From Bdellovibrionota bacterium (GTDB taxonomy: Bacteria > Bdellovibrionota > Bdellovibrionia > Bdellovibrionales > JAMPXM01), in contig CAUJGS010000080.1 in the NCBI GenBank assembly GCA_963170185.1, forward strand, positions 1 to 33,445: 33,445 bases of DNA. Direction: 5' to 3'. Of the stretch, positions 24,518 through 31,820 are shown piece after piece. Within the stretch, counting starts at the first letter, position 1. Each line of letters begins with the position of its first letter. Under the pieces are notes generated by a model, which made no database searches, was not told the origin of the DNA, and saw only the letters and a list, made by a program, of their open reading frames with translations. The translations under genes were made by a program, and so were the position numbers.

Positions 24518-25261
24518 CTAACGGACGGTCTTTAAATAGATCGTCTGAATCACGCGCCCCTGCTTGTCGATGATCTGAAGCGGCTGCCCTTCTTGCAAAT
24601 AAATCGTCTTAGAAGAGCTGATCTGAATCGGCGTTGCTTGTGGCAGCGACTCTGCGGTGGTCACTGCCGCTCTCTCGGCTTGAGCGACTGGCATTGCTGG
24701 TTTCACCGGTGCCGCTTCCAATCGCGACTCGCCGTCGCGCTCAAGATCCACCCACAGAAGGTCAACTCCAGCACCGAGGCCCGATTGCCCCTCTAAGCTA
24801 AGATCGACCGACACCGAACCTTTGCTCAATCGCAAGCCGACACCGGCAGCGCCGCCAACTCCGACAGCCGCATTGCCGCGAACCATGCCATAACGTCCAA
24901 GCAAGTCTTCAGGTCCTTTCGTCACGCCAACACCGGCCGCCGCTCCTGAAAGAACAAGCCCTGTGACTCCAAGCCCAGCACCTGGACCACGCGCTTTCAC
25001 TTTCACCGGAACATGTTCCGTCGCGCCCGTCAGAAGGTCGTAACACGAAATCGTGCCGCTCCCGCTGACATCGGTGTAGCCAATGCCGACATAAACCGAG
25101 CGCCCAGTCGCACGAAAGCTCAGATTGCACGAAAACAAGATCGAGCTCACTTTTTCGTCGGCCATGGCTTGCGAAGAAACAACCATCGGTGCCACCGCCG
25201 ACATCACAGTCATTGTCGAAAGAAAGAGACCAAGAACCTTGTTTTTCGCAGAAACCGCCAT
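24518..25261 (-). CDS. Exported glycine-rich protein, possibly DUF992-like
   Basis: The 247-residue protein has a signal peptide (cleavage near AMA-DE, residue 34). A domain (about 40-175) has two cysteines (45 and 73) and Gly/Val-rich alternating strands such as GPGAGLGVTG, GNAAVGVGG and GLRLSKGSVSVDLSLEGQSGLGAGVDLL. The order (Cys near the start, then LLGRYG, GVG repeats, LxxEGQxGL) resembles DUF992 exported proteins, but this is a loose likeness by eye. A Pro/Ala linker (about 185-210) leads to a C-terminal strand pair TIYLQEGQPLQII and RVIQTIYLKTV. AGGAG precedes the ATG by about ten bases. Function unknown; periplasmic or surface location inferred. Confidence 0.78.
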   Translation of the reverse strand: MAVSAKNKVLGLFLSTMTVMSAVAPMVVSSQAMADEKVSSILFSCNLSFRATGRSVYVGIGYTDVSGSGTISCYDLLTGATEHVPVKVKARGPGAGLGVTGLVLSGAAAGVGVTKGPEDLLGRYGMVRGNAAVGVGGAAGVGLRLSKGSVSVDLSLEGQSGLGAGVDLLWVDLERDGESRLEAAPVKPAMPVAQAERAAVTTAESLPQATPIQISSSKTIYLQEGQPLQIIDKQGRVIQTIYLKTVR

Positions 25262-25309
25262 AAGCCCAGCACTCCTAAAGTCCCCATCGAGAGGGGTAAA
25301 TCGGGCCGC

Positions 25310-25338
25310 AACTTACGCAACGCATCAATTCATGTCAA
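25310..25338 (-). promoter_or_regulatory. Sigma-70-type promoter for the glycine-rich exported protein
   Basis: On the minus strand a perfect TTGACA (25338-25333) is followed by 17 bases and TAAGTT (25315-25310). Transcription would start near 25303 and run into the gene that begins at 25261. Confidence 0.45.
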
Positions 25339-25419
25339 GCGCCGCGTCACGAAGTCTGGAATTTCGGTAAATACAAGAAACTTCGATAGCTTAAGGGGCC
25401 AAATGCCGAAGAAGAGGTC

Positions 25420-27585
25420 GTGACAAAGGGGTTCCTCTTTTCTACAGCTTACGTGCTCGGGATCGTGGCCTGTTTGGTCGGGACGACTCCGCAGGTACGC
25501 GCTCAAACCTCCGTCCCCATCGCTCTCACTTTAAGTGGCGGAGTTTCGCTCGGAGCTTATCAGGCCGGATCGCTCTACTACACAAGTCAGCTGCTTCGCG
25601 AAAACCCCACTCTCTTTCAAACCAAACTTCTCACGGGTGCATCGGCCGGCGCACTCAACGCATTTTTTGCCGTGTTTGAAATCTGCGCGCCACCTGCATC
25701 AGGCGACACTCACAAGGATGTCTCCTCGTCCGAGTTTTATCGCGCCTGGACAGGTTTCGAAGCACGCGAGCTTCTCGCCGCCAAGAACAGCGGTAAATCT
25801 CTTTTCACGCGTGAAGCCCTCTCGCAAGTTAGTCACCGCCTCGAAGAAGCCTGGAAGAAAGGCCTTCCCGAAACTTGCGATATCGTCCTCGGAATTTCCG
25901 TCACGCGACTTCAGCCACTGACCGAGTCTTCGCGCATCGGCTTTTCACGCCAAGGTGAAAAGATCAATCTCCGCATCCGCGGGCGTGGCCAAGGGCGCTC
26001 GCCGCTTCTCACCAACTACGTCAACCCGACCCTCTTTCCACGCGCCTTGCTTTTGGAACTTAAGCCCGAAGACGACGCCCAAAACTTCGCGGCACTTCGC
26101 GATGTGCTCTTTGCAAGCTCCGCTTTCCCACTGGCGTTTGAACCACAAGAGCTTCGCACCTGCGTCTCCTCGGATTCCGAAACTTGGCGACACGCCAGTC
26201 TTCCGTTTCAATGCCCGACCGAAGGAATTCGCGCGGACCGTTTTCTCGACGGCGGGCTTGTCGACAACAAACCTCTCGCTCTGGCTGAAAAGATCGCGCG
26301 TGGCGGCCTTTTTGTCGCGTCTGACGGAACCATCCGTTGGCGCGAGATTCCCGTAGGAGCGGAATCACAAAACGGACTCCCGCGTTCGAGTTTGCTTTAT
26401 CTCTATTCTGATCTCGGGTCGCATGCCGACTTCAAAAAACCAGAACCGCAAATACCTAGCGCGCTAGAAAATATCACCGATGGCCTACTAGGACTGTTCT
26501 TTCAAGGTTCACGCAACCAAGACTCTACCGCGCTCCTTGAGCAATCGCCCGCTCTAGAAAACCAAATCGCTTCGCCCAAAAACCTCGTGCCGCGCTTAGG
26601 CGATCCACTGCTTGGTTTTTTTGGATTCTTTGAGCGCGATTTTCGTGTCTTCGATTTTCACTTAGGTCTTTGGGAAACGCGAAAGTATGTTCGCGAGACG
26701 TTAAAGCCATCACTTCGCATCGGCACCAAGTCCCTGGGAGCCGCTTTGAAATTGCCGGCACTGGCAAGCCCCCTCACCGAACAACGGCTTGCGTGCCTCG
26801 ACTCGGTCCTAGACGGCGTCGCAAACGACGCGTGCGAATCACTCTCCGACAAAGGCTTTGTCAAACTTGTCCGTGTAGCTGCCAAGCGGCGCCAGGCGCA
26901 GAATTCGGACTTTGCATTTCTAGCGGCCGCTCTTTCGGACGAACAATACGAATACCGTGATCTCGGGCTTGAGCCTCACGAAGCCTGGCGGGCACCCGCG
27001 AGAATCAAAACCGAAGCCATTTCCGCCATTTCAGATCTTGCCGCCGCACAGCCTCTCTCCGAGCGCTGGGCTCTTGGCGTCGGCGGTCCGGCCGCCCTCA
27101 ATCTGATCGAACCGCTACCAGTGGAAAGTGATCTCACGCTGACACTTGGCCCACAAGCCTCACTTCGTTACTCGGCCCTCACGTCCGCTAGCGAGTACGG
27201 TCGCACACGCATGGTGGCAGGCGTGGGAATAGAAGAGATAGATCGTTGGTTCGGCCCGGCGGCCGGTGCTCCCATCGCAACACCGTTTCTCGGATTTGAG
27301 ATCGAGCCGCGCTCTTGGCAAGCTCGATTTCTTCAAGGAAGGTTTTCGCTCACCGCGGGATACAAGTTCGGACGCGCTCACGCCAATGAGTCTTGTGAGA
27401 CAGCAAACACCGGGGCTTACGAACACCTGACAAACTGCCTCGGCGTCGTTCTTCGTCCCGGCGCTTCGCTCACGATCGTCGAACGACTGCGCCTACAGGC
27501 CGAGTTTGAGATCATGCCATTTCAGCAAGGTTCGCAAACCCCTTGGCGCCTGCACCCGTCTCTGGGTGTACAGTTCTATTTCTAA
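25420..27585 (+). CDS. Patatin-like phospholipase with C-terminal beta-barrel-like region
   Basis: A 721-residue exported lipase. A signal peptide ends near VRA-QT (residue 28). The patatin domain (about 33-300) has the oxyanion-hole loop SGGVSLGAYQAG (39-50), nucleophile Ser75 in GASAG, and Asp277 in DGGLVDNKPL, so the Ser-Asp dyad is complete. The middle (about 300-560) is helical and unassigned. The last 150 residues alternate polar and hydrophobic positions in short strands separated by turns and end in VQFYF, a terminal Phe typical of outer-membrane barrels. Known: patatins cleave phospholipid acyl chains, and some are autotransporter-like. Inferred: an outer-membrane phospholipase. It starts at GTG with AGAGG just upstream and ends overlapping the converging gene by four bases. 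Confidence 0.88.
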   Translation: MTKGFLFSTAYVLGIVACLVGTTPQVRAQTSVPIALTLSGGVSLGAYQAGSLYYTSQLLRENPTLFQTKLLTGASAGALNAFFAVFEICAPPASGDTHKDVSSSEFYRAWTGFEARELLAAKNSGKSLFTREALSQVSHRLEEAWKKGLPETCDIVLGISVTRLQPLTESSRIGFSRQGEKINLRIRGRGQGRSPLLTNYVNPTLFPRALLLELKPEDDAQNFAALRDVLFASSAFPLAFEPQELRTCVSSDSETWRHASLPFQCPTEGIRADRFLDGGLVDNKPLALAEKIARGGLFVASDGTIRWREIPVGAESQNGLPRSSLLYLYSDLGSHADFKKPEPQIPSALENITDGLLGLFFQGSRNQDSTALLEQSPALENQIASPKNLVPRLGDPLLGFFGFFERDFRVFDFHLGLWETRKYVRETLKPSLRIGTKSLGAALKLPALASPLTEQRLACLDSVLDGVANDACESLSDKGFVKLVRVAAKRRQAQNSDFAFLAAALSDEQYEYRDLGLEPHEAWRAPARIKTEAISAISDLAAAQPLSERWALGVGGPAALNLIEPLPVESDLTLTLGPQASLRYSALTSASEYGRTRMVAGVGIEEIDRWFGPAAGAPIATPFLGFEIEPRSWQARFLQGRFSLTAGYKFGRAHANESCETANTGAYEHLTNCLGVVLRPGASLTIVERLRLQAEFEIMPFQQGSQTPWRLHPSLGVQFYF

Positions 27586-28247
27586 TCGAGATTCACACCA
27601 AGCATCGTGCGCACATCGCGAAGCGGAGTGCTCCAGTTCTCTTCAAATTGGAATCCAGCAAAAAACTTCGCCGCCCTGCCCATCTGATAGAATTTCGTTG
27701 TCTGGTCCAAGAATTTTGGAATCTCTTCCGGCGTATAAAACGCCACATTCAAGTAGCCCGCCGACAGCAGCGTCATGTGATTCGGGCTATAAAACTGTCC
27801 AAGTTGAAAGCTCGCCAAGGCGTATTCATCAAGTGGCGACACGCCAAGTCCCAGTACGGCATGCCAGACATCGTGCATACGAAGCGCACGAAGCCCCAGA
27901 TACACAGGAGGAGACATCTCTTGTTGGTAGTAGATGCTAGTGTCGAGCCCAGCGAAATCCAATGCAATTCCGTTAGCGGTCAGATGCTGAAGGACGGCGC
28001 GTCCCAACGAGCCTTCCGGTGTCGCAGCCAATTCCTCGTTTGAGGGGAACCTTGGAATATACTTCTTCTCAAAGAGCTTCATGAACTCGCGATTATCTAA
28101 GATCGACTTCAGCACCCATTGCACCATCTCCGCGCGATTCGGAGCCGTGATAAGTCCTTTTTGAATGTCTAAGATCGCTTGCGTGTTCTGCGGGTTCTTT
28201 GCGAACTCGAAAAATGACTCCGTCATCAATCCAGGAATTGATTCCAT
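27582..28247 (-). CDS. Coq4 family protein
   Basis: A 221-residue protein with the Coq4 metal-site motif HDxxH-x11-E fully present: His125, Asp126, His129 and Glu141 in RMHDVWHAVLGLGVSPLDE. Helical segments on both sides fit the family fold, and a conserved Tyr/Phe-rich end (FYQMGRAAKFFAGFQFEENW) follows. Coq4 acts in ubiquinone synthesis and has been linked to removal of the C1 carboxyl group. ATG 28247 was chosen because AGGGAGG lies eight bases before it; the ATG at 28271 would overlap the upstream gene. It follows the Cys-rich mini-protein gene by 13 bases. No other ubiquinone gene is seen nearby, so the substrate is open. Confidence 0.85.
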   Translation of the reverse strand: MESIPGLMTESFFEFAKNPQNTQAILDIQKGLITAPNRAEMVQWVLKSILDNREFMKLFEKKYIPRFPSNEELAATPEGSLGRAVLQHLTANGIALDFAGLDTSIYYQQEMSPPVYLGLRALRMHDVWHAVLGLGVSPLDEYALASFQLGQFYSPNHMTLLSAGYLNVAFYTPEEIPKFLDQTTKFYQMGRAAKFFAGFQFEENWSTPLRDVRTMLGVNLD

Positions 28248-28260
28248 TTCAAAACCTCCC

Positions 28261-28608
28261 TTAGTTTCCATTGCTTCGCGTGCGGATCGTTTTTGCGCCG
28301 TACGCGTGATTCAAACGTTCTAACCATTTCGGCACACCGTAGGTTTCCGGACACGGAACCCAAGCACCTTCTTCTCCGCGAAGCACCGTGCACTCGACAG
28401 CTTCGGGCTTTGAGGCCTCACGCACTTCGTAGGTGACCTGACGACACTCGCCGCCTTCTCCACCACAAACCTCGACCGTCACCATCTGACCAGCTCGTGG
28501 TCCACCGCCAGCGCCACCGACACCACCAAGAGCCGGAACAGCCATCGACATCGTTAGCAACAAAGACATTGTCAGCGGTAAAAGTGATCGCCTCTTCGCC
28601 AATCTCAT
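28261..28608 (-). CDS. Small secreted four-cysteine protein (paralogue of the 29717-30025 gene)
   Basis: The 115-residue product has a signal peptide (basic start MRLAKRR, hydrophobic core to about residue 27, Ala/Gly-rich cleavage region). The mature part has cysteines at 48, 55, 73 and 86 in the pattern VTVEVCGG..GECRQVTYEVR, VECTVLRGEEG and VPCPETYGVPKWLERLN. The same pattern occurs in the neighbouring gene. I recognise no family. Two disulfides are likely. Its ATG overlaps the stop of the HTH gene by four bases (ATGA), and the Coq4 gene follows, so the three form one operon. Confidence 0.85.
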   Translation of the reverse strand: MRLAKRRSLLPLTMSLLLTMSMAVPALGGVGGAGGGPRAGQMVTVEVCGGEGGECRQVTYEVREASKPEAVECTVLRGEEGAWVPCPETYGVPKWLERLNHAYGAKTIRTRSNGN

Positions 28609-29573
28609 GTGTTTTCCTTCACCGGCAGATTCGCATTTTGCACATTCGTGTTTTGCAGAGCTGCCTTTGTCTCGAAAGTTTCAATATTCATCAATTCCGT
28701 CGCGCCAAATGTGAACACGCGCAACGAGCCGTGGTTAGCGGGGTCTCGCGCCAACGCCACTTTTTTTGCCGTGGCCTCGGCATCAATCGCAAGCCACTTC
28801 TGTAGAGTCTCGTCATTCAAACCCTCGGCGTAGAAACCCATGTAGTTGTTCCCGGTCTCGTAGCAGTTCTCGGGCTTCAAATGTTCTTGAAGCAGATGCC
28901 GCGCAACTCCGGCCGTTGTTTCCGGCGACATGTTGACTTGAGCACGGCCTTGGCAGATCTCACCTCGTCCAAAGTACTCCAGCGCTTCTTTTGCGACCAG
29001 GCGCTCGACGACTTTCAACCCGTACTCGCCAAAGCGCGCGCGAATCTGGCTTAGCTTCACAGGGCCTGTCGCGCACAAGATATAAATCTCACCCAAAATC
29101 GGGTTCGTCCGAATCTCGCGATCTAAGTCGCAACTGTAGGTTGCTCCCCGCTCGAGAGTCTGAGGGTTTGCCCGGCGAACAAATTCCGAAACTTCCTCGG
29201 GAAGCCGTTCCAGAAGTTTTGCATCGTCTTCTTCACCCAATAAGAACCGATAAATTTTAAAAACCGTCGCGTAAGTCGGTTTGTTTTCACGATTGCAGAT
29301 TCGAGACAGGGTTTTCTCGTGAATCTCGATTCGCTTCGCCATGTGTTTGAGACGCCGTTTCGGATTCTCACCTTGCTCGAGATAGATATTGAGATCTTGG
29401 GAAACTCTCTCCGCAGCACGAGCCATGATCGCACCGGCGGAATCCGCCGCGGGCATTTCAAATGCGGCTGAAACGCTGCTTTGGGTAGGTTTCGGCACAG
29501 TCATCTTCCTTGAAGAACGAGATGACAGAGAGGAGGTCATTTGACTCTCGCGATTCACATCCACCCTCGACAT
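28605..29573 (-). CDS. HTH-domain DNA-binding protein, uncharacterised
   Basis: The 322-residue protein has a disordered Ser-rich N-terminus (1-45), a helix-turn-helix of the Cro/XRE style at about 75-112 (HMAKRIEIHEKTLSRICNRENKPTYATVFKIYRFLLGE), and a large C-terminal domain (about 125-290) with a conserved-looking acidic EIYILCATGPVKLSQIRARFGEYGLKVVERLVAKEALEYF region that may be a second winged helix. Family not recognised. The start is uncertain: ATGs at 29573, 29540 and 29504 are all in frame. It heads the operon with the Cys-rich mini-protein and Coq4-like protein and is divergent from nothing close, so it may regulate that locus (inference). Confidence 0.8.
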   Translation of the reverse strand: MSRVDVNRESQMTSSLSSRSSRKMTVPKPTQSSVSAAFEMPAADSAGAIMARAAERVSQDLNIYLEQGENPKRRLKHMAKRIEIHEKTLSRICNRENKPTYATVFKIYRFLLGEEDDAKLLERLPEEVSEFVRRANPQTLERGATYSCDLDREIRTNPILGEIYILCATGPVKLSQIRARFGEYGLKVVERLVAKEALEYFGRGEICQGRAQVNMSPETTAGVARHLLQEHLKPENCYETGNNYMGFYAEGLNDETLQKWLAIDAEATAKKVALARDPANHGSLRVFTFGATELMNIETFETKAALQNTNVQNANLPVKENT

Positions 29574-29625
29574 GCGGCTTCACACCTAACACAGTCCCCA
29601 CACGGACTCGACGCTGGTTTTACCG

Positions 29626-29663
29626 ATAGAAAAAATGAAAAAGGGAGCGTTTCCGCTCCCTTT
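29626..29663 (-). terminator. Rho-independent terminator of the 29717-30025 gene
   Basis: A perfect 10-base stem, AAAGGGAGCG and CGCTCCCTTT, closes on a GAAA tetraloop when read on the minus strand. A T-rich run (TTTTTCATTTTTTC) follows on that strand. It lies 54 bases past the stop of the small Cys-rich gene and separates it from the HTH operon. Confidence 0.9.
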
Positions 29664-29716
29664 GATACAAACTGCGTTAGGTCTGCATCATCTAATTCTT
29701 TGGGGGAAAGTAAGAA

Positions 29717-30025
29717 CTACGGACCACCAACGATTTCGAATTGATCAACTGGCTTGCCGCCGAATTTCGCGAACGCTTGGTTCAAGCGTTTCAACCAGCC
29801 TGGAACGCCATATTTTGTTGGGCAAGGAACTTCGCCAGCTTCGCCGCTGAGAACTTTGCACTCAGTAACTTCTGGAGCCGATGCTGGACGAACGCGGTAT
29901 GTAACCATACGGCACTCAACTCCCGACTCTCCACCGCAAACTTCAACTGTTACGTACTGGCTTGCTGCCATAGCTGTGCTCGAAAGCATCATCGACGCCG
30001 CCGCTGCCATCATAAACTTTTTCAT
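29717..30025 (-). CDS. Small secreted four-cysteine protein (paralogue of the 28261-28608 gene)
   Basis: The 102-residue product has a short clear signal peptide (MKKFMMAAAASMML, cleavage at AMA-AS, residue 20). The mature part has cysteines at 30, 38, 56 and 68 in VTVEVCGGESGVECRMVTYRVR, VTECKVLSGEAG and VPCPTKYGVPGWLKRLNQAF, matching the neighbour nearly residue for residue while the two signal peptides differ. The C-terminal tail (GGKPVDQFEIVGGP) is unique. Function unknown. A GAAGGGG ribosome site lies before the ATG. It has its own strong terminator, so it is transcribed apart from its paralogue. Confidence 0.87.
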   Translation of the reverse strand: MKKFMMAAAASMMLSSTAMAASQYVTVEVCGGESGVECRMVTYRVRPASAPEVTECKVLSGEAGEVPCPTKYGVPGWLKRLNQAFAKFGGKPVDQFEIVGGP

Positions 30026-30212
30026 GAACTACCCCTTCGTGTTTCGATCGTTCGAATTTGAGTTCGAGTGCGATCTTTTGTTTTCAGTTCTGAAGGCGTT
30101 CCTGCCACCAGGGTTTTGCGAATTCAATAAAAAGCGAGGCGCCAACAGGGATTCACGGACTTGTCTCGCAAGCGCACCGAGTCTTCCATGACATGTCCAA
30201 ACGCAAAGGACT

Positions 30213-31064
30213 TTATATTTTCAAGAAGGCTTGCGCCGCTGGCGAAAGAATCGTTGTTTTACGTTTCAAGAGTTTCAGTTGAAACGTGATGTGATCATTT
30301 GCAAACAGATCCGACACGGAACCCGACTTGATGTCGGATCCAATAATGAAATCCGGCAAAACAGCCACTCCAAGTCCTTCGAGCACCATCGCTCGGTGAG
30401 CCGTCAGATTGTTGCTGGAAATTCGGATTTTGGTTTGAGAGTTTATTCGACGAAGGCGCTCTAGCGTCGGAAATCGTCTCGTCGAGGTGTCGTCGATTTC
30501 ACGCGAACCGATGAAGGACTCAAGAGTCTCTTTCTTTTTTCTCAAGTCTTTTCGTACGACCACATGAAACCGAATGTCTTTGGTTTGAAAGATCTCAAGC
30601 TCATCGGGAATATCCGGGATGTGAAAGAAAAGCCCGAGCTCGATTTCACCTCGCACAAGGCGTTCAAACATCATCGAGGCCGGTCCAGAGAATACTTGCG
30701 GATAAACCAAAGGGTGCTCGGCAAGCAGTGTTTTAAGCCTAGCTGGAATGTAGTGACTTGCTATCGGCTCGGCTGCGGCAATCAGGAGCGGCCCCTTACA
30801 CTCCCCCGAGATTCGTCCCAGCGACTGCTTCAACTCCTCCACCGAGCCAAATATTTTTTTGCATGACTCAAAAACCTCGTACCCCTGACGAGTCAACTGC
30901 ACGCGACGCCCGACCTTTTCAAAAAGCTTGAAGCCAAGATCTTCCTCCAAGAGCTTCACCATTCGGCTGATGGCCGGTTGCTGAATGCGAAGCCTCTTAG
31001 AGGCATTGGTAAACCCACGCTCCTGAGCGACCACGTAGAAGTATTGAAGGTGCAAGAGATTCAT
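30213..31064 (-). CDS. LysR-family transcriptional regulator
   Basis: A 283-residue regulator. The N-terminal winged helix (1-60) has the typical MNLLHLQYFYVVAQERGFTNAS...QPAISRMVKLLEEDLGFKLFEK pattern, and an effector domain of the periplasmic-binding fold follows (about 90-283: GPLLIAAAEPIASHYIPARL, GEIELGLFFHIPD, GLGVAVLPDFIIG). Effector not identifiable. It is divergent from the secreted-protein locus at 31213, and a palindrome overlaps its likely transcription start, which is the usual arrangement for autoregulation and for control of the divergent gene. Confidence 0.93.
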   Translation of the reverse strand: MNLLHLQYFYVVAQERGFTNASKRLRIQQPAISRMVKLLEEDLGFKLFEKVGRRVQLTRQGYEVFESCKKIFGSVEELKQSLGRISGECKGPLLIAAAEPIASHYIPARLKTLLAEHPLVYPQVFSGPASMMFERLVRGEIELGLFFHIPDIPDELEIFQTKDIRFHVVVRKDLRKKKETLESFIGSREIDDTSTRRFPTLERLRRINSQTKIRISSNNLTAHRAMVLEGLGVAVLPDFIIGSDIKSGSVSDLFANDHITFQLKLLKRKTTILSPAAQAFLKI

Positions 31065-31079
31065 TCATGCCTAAATAGC

Positions 31080-31100
31080 ATAGATTCTATCTGAATTATA
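31080..31100 (-). promoter_or_regulatory. lysR-type promoter -10 and palindromic operator
   Basis: On the minus strand a consensus TATAAT lies at 31100-31095, about 30 bases before the LysR start codon; the -35 region is weak. The palindrome ATAGA-T-TCTAT (31080-31090) falls right at the expected start of transcription, so a bound regulator could block it. Confidence 0.5.
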
Positions 31101-31143
31101 TATTTTATTGAGATTTGAAACCGGGCTATCGATTCTTCCAGAA

Positions 31144-31179
31144 ACGAGAACACGCAGACGAGACCACACGAACGAGACC
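31144..31179. repeat. Three direct repeats with 14-base period in the divergent intergenic region
   Basis: ACGAGAAC (31144-31151), ACGAGACC (31158-31165) and ACGAGACC (31172-31179) recur exactly every 14 bases between the LysR gene and the secreted-protein ORF at 31213. They could be regulator sites or part of the leader. The rest of the 148-base gap shows nothing else clear. Confidence 0.55.
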
Positions 31180-31212
31180 GATTAATACACAACCACTTGA
31201 TCTGGAGAGAAC

Positions 31213-31338
31213 ATGAAATCGATCACCGGTACTTCAATAACACTTCGAACACTGCTTGCGCTCACCACGGCCATACTCCTTAAGCCTGCTCTAGCGACCG
31301 CGTCCGGCTGCGGCTCTTCGACCTCTCACGCACAGTGA
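31213..31338 (+). CDS. Signal-peptide ORF, apparently cut off by a frame change
   Basis: The 41-residue product starts at ATG 31213 with an ideal ribosome site (GGAGAG). It has a complete signal peptide: basic start, hydrophobic TLLALTTAILL, and cleavage region ALA-TA. Only about a dozen residues (SGCGSSTSHAQ) follow before the stop. The next ORF begins within the stop (GTGA overlap), lies in another frame and has no signal peptide or ribosome site of its own. It is most likely the N-terminus of one gene split by a frameshift (real or a sequencing error). Coupled translation of two proteins is the alternative. Confidence 0.7.
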   Translation: MKSITGTSITLRTLLALTTAILLKPALATASGCGSSTSHAQ

Positions 31339-31790
31339 TAGAAAAGACCTTTGCCTACCAACGACCTCAAACTTTTTCAGTCGTGAGTCAAACCGCCGAA
31401 CTGGTAACAGTGAAAAGCGAATCGACTGGAAAAACCTATGACCTCAAGTGGGAGCGCACGGAAGCCTCCGACGATGTGTATGATTACCAAGGCGTTGATC
31501 TCTATGACGTCATGTTCGAAGAGGGGCATGGCTGTGGGCCGATCTATCGCTGTGTCACGGGTCAGATCGTCTTCCGCATCACCGACGCTAAAAACCGCAC
31601 CACCACGACCTTCACCTATCCTCAGGTTCTTGAAACAACAATCCCAACAGGCATGACCTACATTGTTGATAGCCCTCTACTGGACGCCTTCGGTTCGATG
31701 AAGCTCGACACCACACCACTGTCTCACTACCGAGATGGCGGATCGATGAACCCGGACAACTTTAACCGATGCGGCTACGGAAGCTGGTAA
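31335..31790 (+). CDS. Hypothetical protein, probable mature part of the split secreted protein
   Basis: A 151-residue ORF with a GTG start inside the stop of the signal-peptide ORF. In this frame the sequence upstream is open back to 31284 (LRLFDLSRT precedes the GTG), so a frame change anywhere between about 31284 and 31335 would join the two. The protein is beta-rich and acidic, with three cysteines (two in GHGCGPIYRC and one in RCGYGSW at the end). No family recognised. It lies divergent from the LysR gene and 30 bases from the convergent ATPase gene. Confidence 0.7.
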   Translation: MIEKTFAYQRPQTFSVVSQTAELVTVKSESTGKTYDLKWERTEASDDVYDYQGVDLYDVMFEEGHGCGPIYRCVTGQIVFRITDAKNRTTTTFTYPQVLETTIPTGMTYIVDSPLLDAFGSMKLDTTPLSHYRDGGSMNPDNFNRCGYGSW

Positions 31791-31820
31791 ACCCTATTGG
31801 CTTCGCAAGAACGATCTTCT

